From positions 310,001 to 374,000 of the forward strand of contig DAJPGJ010000001.1 in assembly GCA_025992705.1 (NCBI GenBank): a DNA stretch of 64,000 nt. Direction: 5' to 3'. Positions 15,715-24,247 of the stretch are shown piece after piece (position 1 is the stretch's first letter; each line of letters begins with the position of its first letter). The DNA is from Coriobacteriaceae bacterium (lineage in GTDB: Bacteria; Actinomycetota; Coriobacteriia; Coriobacteriales; QAMH01). The translations under genes were made by a program, and so were the position numbers. Under the pieces are notes generated by a model. The model was not told the origin of the DNA. It ran no database searches and was given only the letters and a program-made list of their open reading frames with translations.

Positions 15715-18630
15715 TTAGACGCTGCCTGGTTCCTGCGTCTCCATGAGACGCGCAATCTCACTAATAGTAAGGGTTCGGATATCCTGCGTCGGCATGGCGC
15801 GCAGGAAGGACTTCGCGTAGTTCTTGGTCTGTAGGCGTGCGTCTGCGAGCACAAGCCAGCCGCTGTCTGTCGAGTTGCGGATGAGACGGCCAGCTGCCTG
15901 CTTGAGGTCCATTACGGCCTCGGGCAGCGAATAGCGTCCCCAGGCCGCGCGTCCATCACGCGCTTCGCGCTCACGGGCGATGGGATCGTCGGGACGGCTG
16001 AAGGGAAGGCGCGCGATGATAACGCAACGCAGGGTGTCGCCCGGAGCGTCGAAGCCCTCCCAGAAGGATTTGAGCGCGAACATAGACAGGCTCCTGTCCG
16101 ACAGGAACCTGTCACGCAACGATTTCGTACTCGTGCCACGCGTCTGCGCGATGAGATCGATGCCCTCGTTGGCGAGCTGCGGCTTGAGTTCACGATAGAA
16201 GCTCTCCATCTCGCGGCGGTTGGTGAAGAGCGTGAGCACCGAGCCGCCCATTGCAACATGGACCTCATAGAGCAGTTGCGCGAAGGCCTCGTGATAATCC
16301 GGCGCGTTGGGCTCGGGCATGTCGCTTGGCAGCAGCACGGACATGTTGTGGTCGTAGTCGTACCCCGACGCAAAGATGCTTGTGTAGACAGGTTTGTCCG
16401 TCACGCGATCGAGCCCCGTTGCACGCAGGAAGTGCGCGAAGGGTTCGCGCTCGGCGGTGGCGAGGGTGGCCGAGGTGAAGACGAGGCTGCGGGTTTGCGG
16501 GTAGAGGTCGGTGGCCAGGGACTCGCCGATGTCGAGGCGCATGGCCTCGAGGGCTTGCATGGGGTAGCGCGGGTTACGGTCGATCTGCAGCGATGTGACG
16601 TAGCGCTCGTCCGTGCCGTCGAGGATGAGGCGCAGGGCATCGACGGCGCCTTTGACGTTGGCCGTGATGCCCGAGAGCTCGGCGAGCTGGTTGACGAACT
16701 CACCCTCGAACTGCTCGAGCATGGAGATGAGGTCGGCAAGACGTCCGTTGAGGCCCCAGAGCAAGTCGGCGAGCTTGGTGCCCGGCACGCAAAGCTCGCG
16801 CCAGGTGTGCCCTTGTCGCATCTCGCCGCTAATCCAAACGGTGACAATGTTGTAGCTGCCCCTGTCACGCGCGTTGGGGGAGGGGAGCTCGGTAAGTGCC
16901 GTGAAGAACTCTGCAGCCACCAGTTGAATCTGGCCGATACGGTTTTCGATGTCGGCCGTTACGCCGTAGAGCATGTCGCCGCCCTCGAGCTTGTCGGCAC
17001 GCTTGCGCACGCGCGCCATGATGCCGCTCTTCGGGTTTGAGATGTGGCCGAGCGTGGTGTCAAGCTCGCGCGAGGTGATCGAGCTCGAGAGCTGGCGACG
17101 CGCCTCGCCCTCGACACCATGTGCCTCGTCGATGATCCAGTGCCTGATGGGGGGCAGGATGCCGTTGTCGGCCTGCATGTCGCGGAATAGCAGCGCATGG
17201 TTAGTGACGACGATATCGGCGCTGGTGGCAGCGCGACGCGCCCCGTGCAGGAAGCAACGTCGCGGGAAGTACGGGCAGCGCTTCTTGAGGCAGTCGTTGG
17301 CGTTTGCCTGGATATCGCCGCGTGGCAAGCGCACCCAACTAATATTTAGCGCGTCGAGATCACCGTGGCTCGTTTGCGCCGTGAAGTTGAGGAGTGTGGC
17401 GATCATGCCAATGACGTCGCAGTTGTCACCTTGGTCTGCGCGCGCCATGTGCTCGAGCTTGTGCAGGCAGAGGTAGTGGTCGTAGCCCTTGAGCGCGATA
17501 TAGGAGAGGTCTTGTCCGAGCACGTTGTTGAGGCGCGGCAGCTCGTGGTAGACGAGCTGGTCCATGAGGGCGTTGGTCTTTGTCGCGACCCCCATGGTGA
17601 CCTTGTTCTCGTGAGCACCAAAAGCGACAGGTACCAGGTAGGCCATTGACTTTCCAACGCCCGTGCCTGCTTCGATAACGCGAATGTCGCCTTCGCGCAG
17701 GCACGCGGCGACCTCCTGTGCCATGCCGAGCTGCTCTTGGCGCTCTTCGTAGTCGGGATACATCGACCCCAGGGCGCCGATGGGGGAGAAGGCCTCATCG
17801 ATACGACTCTCGTCACAGAACGAGAGCGGGATGTCGTCGGCATCGGGGCGTGGGGGTAGCGACGTGCCCTGCGTGCGTTCGGTACGGTTGCGTCGTAGCG
17901 AGAAGTCGACGCCAGGGTGCTCGAGAGCGGCCTGCGCGAAGTAGGGGCGCAACGGCCAGTCGGTTTGTGGTGAAAGCTCCGCGATGCGGGCCGCAAGGCC
18001 AGGGGTCATCGCCTGGATGCCTGCGAGGAGTATGCGCCACAGGGCGCCGAGGGCAACGGTGTCGTCCATCGCGCGGTGGGTGGGTGTTGACAGGCCAAAC
18101 GCGGCAGCAAGGTCGAGAAGCCGATGTGATTTGAGGCGCGGCAGGACGATTTGCGACAGCGAGAGCGTATCAATCCATTGCCCGGGGAGTTCGCCAGGGT
18201 TGGCCTGGCGCATGATGAACTGCTGGTCGAAGCTCGCATTGTGCGCGATGAGGTTGCAGTCGCCCGCAAACTCGGCGAGCGCCTCGACGGCTTCGCGCGG
18301 GGTGGGGGCACCGGCGATGTCTGCCTGGGTGATGCCCGTGAGCTCGGTGATTTCGGCTGGAATGGCGCGTCCCGGGTCTACGAAGGTCTGGAACGTGCCG
18401 ACGGTCTCGCCCCCGCGCATGCGGATGGCGGCGATTTCGAGAAGCGAGCAGCTTGAGGGGTTGAGCCCCGTGGTCTCGGTGTCGAGCACGACGACCTCGT
18501 CCTCGATGAGGCCGAACTGCAGCTCACGAGCGCGCTCCGGGAGTTGACGGTACATGTTGGAGACATCGTCGTCCGTACCCGCAATGAGGAATTCGTTTAG
18601 TCGTATTTCACGTGAAACAACCATGCTCAA
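15715..18630 (-). CDS. dinG: DnaQ-type 3'-5' exonuclease fused to DinG-family ATP-dependent DNA helicase
   Basis: A 971-residue fusion. Residues about 46-205 form a DnaQ/DEDDh exonuclease (DTETTGL with Asp50 and Glu52; HNASFDQQF; HRAMDDT with the catalytic His and Asp). Then an XPD/DinG-type superfamily 2 helicase with Walker A AGTGVGKS (321-328), DEAH box (501-504) and, between them, four cysteines (Cys388, Cys447, Cys452, Cys459) placed for the iron-sulfur cluster. The C-terminal motor has FALKSFWEGFDAPGD and RLPFSRPDDP. Such proteins are DinG-like repair helicases of Gram-positive bacteria. The 5' end carries a parS-like site within codons 4-9. The true start could be a little downstream of 18630. 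Confidence 0.93.
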   Translation of the reverse strand: MSMVVSREIRLNEFLIAGTDDDVSNMYRQLPERARELQFGLIEDEVVVLDTETTGLNPSSCSLLEIAAIRMRGGETVGTFQTFVDPGRAIPAEITELTGITQADIAGAPTPREAVEALAEFAGDCNLIAHNASFDQQFIMRQANPGELPGQWIDTLSLSQIVLPRLKSHRLLDLAAAFGLSTPTHRAMDDTVALGALWRILLAGIQAMTPGLAARIAELSPQTDWPLRPYFAQAALEHPGVDFSLRRNRTERTQGTSLPPRPDADDIPLSFCDESRIDEAFSPIGALGSMYPDYEERQEQLGMAQEVAACLREGDIRVIEAGTGVGKSMAYLVPVAFGAHENKVTMGVATKTNALMDQLVYHELPRLNNVLGQDLSYIALKGYDHYLCLHKLEHMARADQGDNCDVIGMIATLLNFTAQTSHGDLDALNISWVRLPRGDIQANANDCLKKRCPYFPRRCFLHGARRAATSADIVVTNHALLFRDMQADNGILPPIRHWIIDEAHGVEGEARRQLSSSITSRELDTTLGHISNPKSGIMARVRKRADKLEGGDMLYGVTADIENRIGQIQLVAAEFFTALTELPSPNARDRGSYNIVTVWISGEMRQGHTWRELCVPGTKLADLLWGLNGRLADLISMLEQFEGEFVNQLAELSGITANVKGAVDALRLILDGTDERYVTSLQIDRNPRYPMQALEAMRLDIGESLATDLYPQTRSLVFTSATLATAEREPFAHFLRATGLDRVTDKPVYTSIFASGYDYDHNMSVLLPSDMPEPNAPDYHEAFAQLLYEVHVAMGGSVLTLFTNRREMESFYRELKPQLANEGIDLIAQTRGTSTKSLRDRFLSDRSLSMFALKSFWEGFDAPGDTLRCVIIARLPFSRPDDPIAREREARDGRAAWGRYSLPEAVMDLKQAAGRLIRNSTDSGWLVLADARLQTKNYAKSFLRAMPTQDIRTLTISEIARLMETQEPGSV
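18604..18619. promoter_or_regulatory. parS: parS-like site 3 (one mismatch)
   Basis: TATTTCACGTGAAACA differs from the perfect parS at one outer base. It lies inside the first codons of the exonuclease-DinG gene, 15.2 kb from the paired sites by parA. Near-consensus parS sites a few to tens of kb from the origin are common and bind ParB. Confidence 0.85.
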
Positions 18631-18703
18631 AGCCTATCATGTTGTAGAGACAAAACACGCGGTCAAATCGGTATACTTGCCAGCAGTCGACTGGAGGACG
18701 AGC

Positions 18704-19348
18704 ATGTCTGAACCCGAAATCTACTACGCAACATACTGTCGCCTTGACGAGGCAAGTGGTGATTCGTGCGTTATCGTAAACCCAAACGCCGTTGTCATTG
18801 CTGCCGAGCTCACGGTGACCAAGGAGATTCATGTTACCGAGAAGGGCAAGGAAGTACCGCGTATTCTGTTGAGCCGCGGTGACGTGGCGATGGGTTTTCT
18901 GCCGGACAAGGTCTTTAACAGGGTGAGCAAGCTTCTCGACGAGGGCTGGATTTGCCGGGCCTTTGCGAGTGCGGTCATCATCGACAAGATCAGTGATGTT
19001 ACCCAGGTTGAGGTTGCGGTCATTTGCTACCAACCCGATGTCGCCACCGCTATCGACCCATTTATCGGCATGCTCGCCAAGCACATGGCCAAAGGCGAGC
19101 GTCCCGTCATCGACCTTTCGCCCAAGGAGGTCGAGCACGTCATCGAAAGTGCCGGCCAGAGCGCCGAAATCAAGTTGCAGAAACTGCCCAAGCTCGAAAA
19201 AGGGAGGGCATATTACAAGACCAGGCGTACGATGACCGAGAACATGGCCTATGCTGCCGCCGAAGGCAACAAGGGCTGTTATGTCGGGCTCTTCATCGTC
19301 GTCTTCCTTGTCATCTTCTCGATTGTCAGCTTTATCTTTCTACGTTAG
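18704..19348 (+). CDS. Hypothetical tail-anchored membrane protein
   Basis: A 214-residue protein. Residues 1-120 form a soluble domain (EIYYATYCRLDEASGD; LSRGDVAMGFLPDKVFNRVSKLLDEGWICRA) that vaguely resembles HIRAN-type small beta domains, a weak guess. A charged middle segment follows, and the last 22 residues (YVGLFIVVFLVIFSIVSFIF) are one membrane helix with almost nothing after it, so the body should face the cytoplasm. The ATG at 18704 follows GGAGGA at 18693-18698 and a TATACT at 18672; longer versions would start inside the divergent helicase gene. It precedes the radical SAM gene by 12 bases, so the two are probably cotranscribed. Confidence 0.75.
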   Translation: MSEPEIYYATYCRLDEASGDSCVIVNPNAVVIAAELTVTKEIHVTEKGKEVPRILLSRGDVAMGFLPDKVFNRVSKLLDEGWICRAFASAVIIDKISDVTQVEVAVICYQPDVATAIDPFIGMLAKHMAKGERPVIDLSPKEVEHVIESAGQSAEIKLQKLPKLEKGRAYYKTRRTMTENMAYAAAEGNKGCYVGLFIVVFLVIFSIVSFIFLR

Positions 19349-19360
19349 GCGAGGTGACCC

Positions 19361-20680
19361 GTGCTTACCGAACGCGTGCTCTCACAGGCCGTACGCACGA
19401 TGAACGGCCATTATCTGAACCTCAAACCGCTCGACGAGGCACACCAGACGCTGCCGGCGCCCAAGCCAGGCAAGCGCTACATGCTGTACATGCACATTCC
19501 CTTCTGCGAGCGCCTGTGCCCCTACTGCTCTTTTAACAGGTTCCCGTTTGAAGAGGGCAAGGCCCGCAAGTACTTCGAGAATCTGCGCACCGAGATGGAC
19601 ATGGTCGCGCGCCTCGGGTACGACTTCGACTCGCTGTATGTAGGTGGTGGCACGCCGACGATTCTCATTGACGAGCTCGTCGCGACCATCAACAAGGTAC
19701 GCGACATGTTCTCGATCACCGACGTGTCGAGCGAGACGAATCCCAATCATTTGCTTCCCGAGTACATTGAAAAGCTCGACGGGGTCGTGCAGAGGCTGTC
19801 CGTAGGCGTCCAAAGTTTCGACGATGGTTTACTTAAACAAATGGACAGGTATGACAAGTACGGAAGTGCGGAGCAAATCCTCAACAGAATCATCGATGTT
19901 GCAGATGCAAATGTGTTCAAATCGCTGAATGTCGATATGATCTTCAATTTTCCGGCTCAGAACGAGGAAATGCTCATCAACGACGTCGCAGCCATCCTCG
20001 AATCGCATACAAACCAGGCCACGTTCTACCCCCTGATGGCCTCCCCGGCTGTCGAGAAGTCGCTGGCAGCGACCGTGGGCAAAGTGGACTACGCCCGTGA
20101 AAAGGCGTTTTACGACATCATTTGTGAGGCTCTGACCGGGGGCGATAACCCCGCCTTCACCTTTGGCGACGCCTGGACCTTCAACGATGCCGCAAGCTCC
20201 ATGATCGACGAGTACATCATCGATTACGAGGAATACCCCGCTCTTGGCAGTGGTGGCATGAGCTTCCTCGACAGCAAGCTGTTCGTGAACACGTTCAGCA
20301 TCAGGGAGTACGACGAGCGCATCGAGGCTGGTAGGCTGTCTGTTTCGCGCATGACGACCTTCAGCAAGCGCGACCACATGCGTTACCGCTTCATGATGCA
20401 GCTCTTCGGCCTGCGTCTCGATAAGAAGGCGTGGGAGCGGGACTTCGGTTGCAGCGTTGCAGCTGGTCTACCTGCGGAATACGCGTTCTTCAAGGCGAGT
20501 GGCGCCATCGACATCGATGACGACGAGCAGATCACGCTGACCCCGAAGGGCCGCTACATGATGGTTGCGATGATGAGGCAGTTCTTCATCGGCGTAAACG
20601 GCGTGCGCGATGATGCGCGTGCGTGCCTGCCGGGCGAGGAGCGCGAGCTGCTCTTCGGCGCCGGCGTGCCCATCAAATAG
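19361..20680 (+). CDS. HemW/coproporphyrinogen-dehydrogenase-like radical SAM protein
   Basis: A 439-residue radical SAM protein. The cluster motif is MHIPFCERLCPYCSFNRFPF (Cys49, Cys53, Cys56, with the extra Cys-x-Phe region), followed by YVGGGTPT (93-100), SSETNPNHLL, and RLSVGVQSFDDGLL. These match the HemN/HemW/HutW superfamily: oxygen-independent coproporphyrinogen oxidases, haem chaperones and anaerobic haem-degrading enzymes. Which of these it is cannot be decided from motifs. The start is GTG after AGGCGAGGTG at 19348-19357. It ends four bases before the convergent WYL regulator gene. Confidence 0.82.
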   Translation: MLTERVLSQAVRTMNGHYLNLKPLDEAHQTLPAPKPGKRYMLYMHIPFCERLCPYCSFNRFPFEEGKARKYFENLRTEMDMVARLGYDFDSLYVGGGTPTILIDELVATINKVRDMFSITDVSSETNPNHLLPEYIEKLDGVVQRLSVGVQSFDDGLLKQMDRYDKYGSAEQILNRIIDVADANVFKSLNVDMIFNFPAQNEEMLINDVAAILESHTNQATFYPLMASPAVEKSLAATVGKVDYAREKAFYDIICEALTGGDNPAFTFGDAWTFNDAASSMIDEYIIDYEEYPALGSGGMSFLDSKLFVNTFSIREYDERIEAGRLSVSRMTTFSKRDHMRYRFMMQLFGLRLDKKAWERDFGCSVAAGLPAEYAFFKASGAIDIDDDEQITLTPKGRYMMVAMMRQFFIGVNGVRDDARACLPGEERELLFGAGVPIK

Positions 20681-20684
20681 GCGT

Positions 20685-21602
20685 TTACTCATCTGAAAGA
20701 TCGTGCATACTTCCCGCTTGAAGGAGGTTTTCCGCGTACTCCATGCAGGCGTTGACAAGCGACTGCGGCTTGAGCACAAGAGCCTTGCCCATGAGTGCGA
20801 CGACGTGTTTGGGTAGCCACGAGCTGCCTGTCCAGGGAATGCTTACCGTGCGCGAACCGTCGGCATTCGTAGCCGTGACCTTGAGGTTGCGCCAAGCGGG
20901 TAGCGGGCAATCTGCGTTGAGCAGCAGCTGCGCACGTGAGTTCGCGTCGAGGGCGATGGAGGGGCGAGGAGCGTCTGAGCGGGGAGAAAAGCACTCGTCG
21001 AGTGCTTGCGCATGCGAGATTCGGTCGATTCTGAACGAGCGCCAGCCTTCTGACGTGCGACAATATGCCTGCAAGTAGCGATGGCTGTCCTCCGAGAAGA
21101 TGCGAAGGGGCTCAACGCGCCTGGTCAGCGGCGTTTCATCATCCGTGCCGCGGTAGCTAATCTCAAGGATGTGGTGCTCGAGGTCCTCACAGGCCGCTGC
21201 AAGCGTCTGAGCAACATCCGGGTATGCGGACTCCGTCACGACCCTCAAACGGGGCTTAGAAGCGCTCTCAAGGCCTCCCAGCACGGTTTTGGTGCGCAGG
21301 AGCGCGGTCACAAGCTCATCATCGGGTGAAAAGCCCGCCGCCGTGAGCGCATCGACGAGGGCGTCAGCCTCGGGCGCGGTCAGTCGCAGGAGGCGATCGG
21401 TGCCGTAGGTTTGGAGCGTCGCGTACGAATCGTGCAGGTCAAGGCGTATTGACGCTGCGTCATAGGCGAAGACGAGGGTCTCGAGCGCATCGTAAATGCG
21501 CTGCTCGTCAACGCCGAAAAGCAGCGCAAGCTGGGGAATCGACACGATTTTCTCGCGTTCGAGCTGGGCCATGATCGCAAGGAGCAGCTGTTTATCCTTC
21601 AT
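20685..21602 (-). CDS. WYL-domain transcriptional regulator (PafC-like)
   Basis: A 305-residue regulator with an N-terminal winged helix (IPQLALLFGVDEQRIYDALETL, about 18-42), a central WYL domain (EISYRGTDDET ... RRVEPLRIFSEDSHRYLQAYC ... FRIDRI) and a C-terminal WCX-type region. It is the second gene of a pair whose reading frames overlap by 11 bases. Paired WYL regulators of this kind (PafB and PafC) act together in actinobacteria as a single-stranded-DNA-sensing activator of DNA-damage genes. Assignment to PafC is by order and domain layout, not by direct evidence. Confidence 0.82.
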   Translation of the reverse strand: MKDKQLLLAIMAQLEREKIVSIPQLALLFGVDEQRIYDALETLVFAYDAASIRLDLHDSYATLQTYGTDRLLRLTAPEADALVDALTAAGFSPDDELVTALLRTKTVLGGLESASKPRLRVVTESAYPDVAQTLAAACEDLEHHILEISYRGTDDETPLTRRVEPLRIFSEDSHRYLQAYCRTSEGWRSFRIDRISHAQALDECFSPRSDAPRPSIALDANSRAQLLLNADCPLPAWRNLKVTATNADGSRTVSIPWTGSSWLPKHVVALMGKALVLKPQSLVNACMEYAENLLQAGSMHDLSDE

Positions 21603-22590
21603 GGTGCACCTCCTTGCGGGCGGCGCTTAGGTAGGCTCTGAGGCCGTCGATGTACGCTTGACGTGCGGATTCTGGCTCCTCGATATGCAAACCCGGGCCA
21701 TTTTCGATGCACCATTGGGCCAAGGCATGCGCATTGCGGCAGATCACTGTCCACATGGCATGATCGTCACTGTTCTGCTCGAGCGTGCCAATACCCATTG
21801 TGAGCTGGGAAAACGTCTGCAGTGCAGGCTCCTCGACGCGAATGCGGGCCATAAATTGATCGTCCCCGAACTGGAAGGGCAGGCCATAGAAGTCGGTGGC
21901 GTCAAAGGAGCGTTCCTCGAAGTCAGGGGACTTGGGATTAGTGCCGTTGACGCGCAACTTGCTCATGCGATCGAGGCGAAACAGCCGGTCAGAGTCAATG
22001 CTGGGGTCATATGCGGCAACGTAGCAGGAACCTTTTAGAAAGAAGCACCCCAGGGGTTCGACCGTGCGCTGCGATTGTGTCCCCGCAGTGTTCGTGTATG
22101 CGAAACTGAGGCGCTTGCGCGTCGTGATGGCCTTCTTGACCTTGGCAAATCCCTGTGGACTGCGTGGTGGAGTGCTTCCGCTCCCGTCGGCGAGTTGGGG
22201 AAGCATGTCGGGGATTTCAAGCTCGTCACCAAGCTTGACGAGCACCATACGAAGCTCCTCCTTGAATGGGTAGTCCTCGTCGTCCAGCAAGGCTCCGCAA
22301 AGTAAACGCATAAGGCTGACCTGCGGTTTTGTGAGGACGAGGGGTGCGGCAAGCGTTCTAGCGGCATCAAGCGCGTATCGCTGCCGGTCATCAACGGTAA
22401 GGAAGACGCCGCCGTCTTGCAACGTCTTCTTGTCACGCTCGAAGCGACGACGTGTGGAATCCTCGCTACCGGCTGCTTTGCCGTATTCGTAGGGAAGGGC
22501 GCGCCGTATGCCAGCAAGGTCTATCGGACCGTTTTCGCGTATTAAGAGCATGAGCCTGACAATGCGCTCTGCCTCGCTGATTTGTGTCAT
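21592..22590 (-). CDS. WYL-domain transcriptional regulator (PafB-like)
   Basis: A 332-residue regulator, first of the pair. The N-terminus (SEAERIVRLMLLIRENGPIDLAGIRRALP ... RRRFERDKKTL) is a winged helix of the DeoR-like type found in WYL proteins. The WYL core includes RKRLSFAYTNTAGTQSQRTVEPLGCFFLKGSCYVAAYD and LFRLDRMSKL. I chose the ATG at 22590 because an AGGTGA site precedes it and it begins at the conserved domain; a start at 22632 would add 14 unconserved residues. The 1.6 kb upstream gap separates it from the divergent giant surface-protein gene. Confidence 0.82.
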   Translation of the reverse strand: MTQISEAERIVRLMLLIRENGPIDLAGIRRALPYEYGKAAGSEDSTRRRFERDKKTLQDGGVFLTVDDRQRYALDAARTLAAPLVLTKPQVSLMRLLCGALLDDEDYPFKEELRMVLVKLGDELEIPDMLPQLADGSGSTPPRSPQGFAKVKKAITTRKRLSFAYTNTAGTQSQRTVEPLGCFFLKGSCYVAAYDPSIDSDRLFRLDRMSKLRVNGTNPKSPDFEERSFDATDFYGLPFQFGDDQFMARIRVEEPALQTFSQLTMGIGTLEQNSDDHAMWTVICRNAHALAQWCIENGPGLHIEEPESARQAYIDGLRAYLSAARKEVHHEG

Positions 22591-23047
22591 AGGCTTTTCA
22601 CCTGCGGTTTTGTCGAAATATGCCATGCACATGTCCCGGAAAGTGCGGGTTTGTGTAGCTCACATGATACCGCTGCATGGCCTACGAGAGATGGTTTTGG
22701 CTTCATGTGAACGAATCCGAGCATATTTTGGGAGCCCTTTCAGAAGGAAAAAGAGGGGCGAAAAACAAGAGAAATGGGGTTCTATTTGGGGAGAAATCGG
22801 GGTCTGAAAGGCGTTGTGGAAAACCCTTTTTTCGCATTCAAAATCGGTCTTTGTTTGACGTAAAAACAGGCACCAGTAAAAACAAAATTTTGACAAGCAA
22901 AACAGGAGCGGTTTTGGACCAAAAACGGACTGATTCAGGTCTCAAATTGGAGCTAACATCCTCAAATCCGGAGGAGTGACCAGACAAAGATCGGAGTCAG
23001 TCCGGAGTCCTCAGAATCAGGGTGCAAGGCAAAGCGCGGAAGACTTG

Positions 23048-23084
23048 TTTTGGGGGCGCGGAACAAAGCGCGGAACCCCCAAAA
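23048..23084. repeat. G/C-armed inverted repeat
   Basis: TTTTGGGGG (23048-23056) and CCCCCAAAA (23076-23084) are perfect reverse complements around a 19-base loop that contains GCGCGGAA twice. It could fold as RNA hairpin; no U tract makes it a classical terminator on the forward strand. Confidence 0.5.
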
Positions 23085-23355
23085 ATCGAGACGCCAGATG
23101 AGGGCCTCCGCGCAGTGTCCGCGCCTCGATTTGCAACGTGCTCGACAGCGAATGAGAGGGTACGGGGAGGCGTTAGGGCACAGGCGCATCGCCCTGAAGA
23201 TGCGCCTCGTAAACAAGGGTCTGGGGGCGGATGCCACGGTCTTCGGAAAAACCCTCCTTGCACGGGAAAACCCAACCATTCATATATCACAAATGAGCAA
23301 ATGTTATATGAACAAATATGCATATGACCTGTTCAGTGATGTTTTGTGGTTATAA

Positions 23356-23390
23356 GGGGACGGACCCTTGGTGATAAGGGGACAGACCCC
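23356..23390. repeat. REP-like units GGGGACRGACCCY (intergenic pair)
   Basis: GGGGACGGACCCT (23356-23368) and GGGGACAGACCCC (23378-23390) in direct orientation with a 9-base spacer, both preceded by a TAA-rich stretch (TATAA, GATAA). The same core recurs seven times inside the giant gene. Confidence 0.75.
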
Positions 23391-23397
23391 TGATGGT

Positions 23398-23480
23398 CAT
23401 TTCGAGCGAGGGGATGCGTCCCCTCTGTCATTTCGAGCGGAGGCGCGAAGCGCCGGAGTCGAGAAGTCTAAATCGAGGGT
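23398..23480. repeat. REP-like units of the GTCATTTCGAGCG family
   Basis: GGTCATTTCGAGCGAGG and CTGTCATTTCGAGCGGAG repeat in tandem, with small palindromes GGGGATGCGTCCCC and GGCGCGAAGCGCC between and after, ending GAGTCGAGAAGTCT. Same family as the cluster at 7503-7634. Confidence 0.7.
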
Positions 23481-23731
23481 TCCGCGCCTAGGCGCGGAAG
23501 GTGGCGCGGAATTATCGCGCGGAGCGATTAAGAGGGGGCGAGTGCAGAAAGAGCGCAGGGGAGGGGAGAGTCGAGAAACTGCTCAAGAAGCGTCTCAAAA
23601 ATGTATGAAATCAGAGACATTTTGTGTATATCAGTCCGAGAAATCGAAGCCTATAAAATTATACTGAAAACAGATAAAGAATCCGGAGAAAACCGCATCC
23701 AGAGCGTGCCCGTTGAGTTATCTTGAACTAT

Positions 23732-23838
23732 GATAAAGATTTATCAAAAATATAGATAAAAATCTTGCATCGAAATGCGGAGTTTTCCACAGGGATCAGC
23801 CAATAGAATCTTCATCAGTCTTAAAGATAAATCTTTAT
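23732..23838. promoter_or_regulatory. AT-rich inverted repeat pair, possible operator
   Basis: GATAAAGATTTATC at 23732-23745 (itself nearly palindromic) is matched in opposite orientation by GATAAATCTTTAT at 23826-23838. The pair lies about 410-515 bases before the start of the giant gene. Binding of a regulator is inference only. Confidence 0.35.
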
Positions 23839-24247
23839 ATGTAATACGGAATAATTTCACGAAAATGACTCCGAATCGAAAATTCGCCTCGAAACGATAC
23901 ATCGAACGAACGCTCAAATATCATTTCGGGAAATAATGGACTTTGACACCTAGCAGACTCACTTCTCAAGAAATTGTGGAGACGTGTCGAGAAAAAATGG
24001 ACACGGTGGGGAAAATCACTGTCATCCGCCCGAAATAACCTACCGTTCGCAAACGATACTGGGCAAAACGGCTGGTTACGCAGGCGATTTTTACTTGAGG
24101 GAAGTACAATTCGAATCCCAAAACACCACGTCTACCGCGTTTTTTCAATCCAAATCATCTTTTTCAAACGTCCCTAGCCGTTCTACCCCTTGTTTCCTTC
24201 CCGTTCCACCTCGATGTGTTTTTCATAACCCCCGTTCAGGAGTTGTA

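Larger units (their letters stand above)
22633..24247. other. Long gene-poor interval upstream of the giant surface-protein gene
   Basis: No reading frame here has a ribosome binding site, family match or codon use like the neighbours. From 22700 to 22980 the DNA is purine-rich and unlike flanking genes. 23040-23090 holds a hairpin with GTTTTGGGGG-type arms (about 23048-23084). 23356-23480 holds REP-like units. 23690-24180 is AT-rich, with inverted repeats and a single DnaA-box match (TTTTCCACA, 23783-23791). It may contain the promoter and control region of the giant gene, a small RNA, or decayed genes. Confidence 0.6.

Noticed and set aside
22677..22979. Forward frame of 100 codons in the gap upstream of the giant gene
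   Set aside because: No ribosome binding site, Lys/Ser/Asn-rich composition unlike neighbours and no recognised family.
22997..23327. Overlapping frames on both strands in the gap
   Set aside because: Both strands are open through repeats of GCGCGGAA-like DNA; no start signals or family features.
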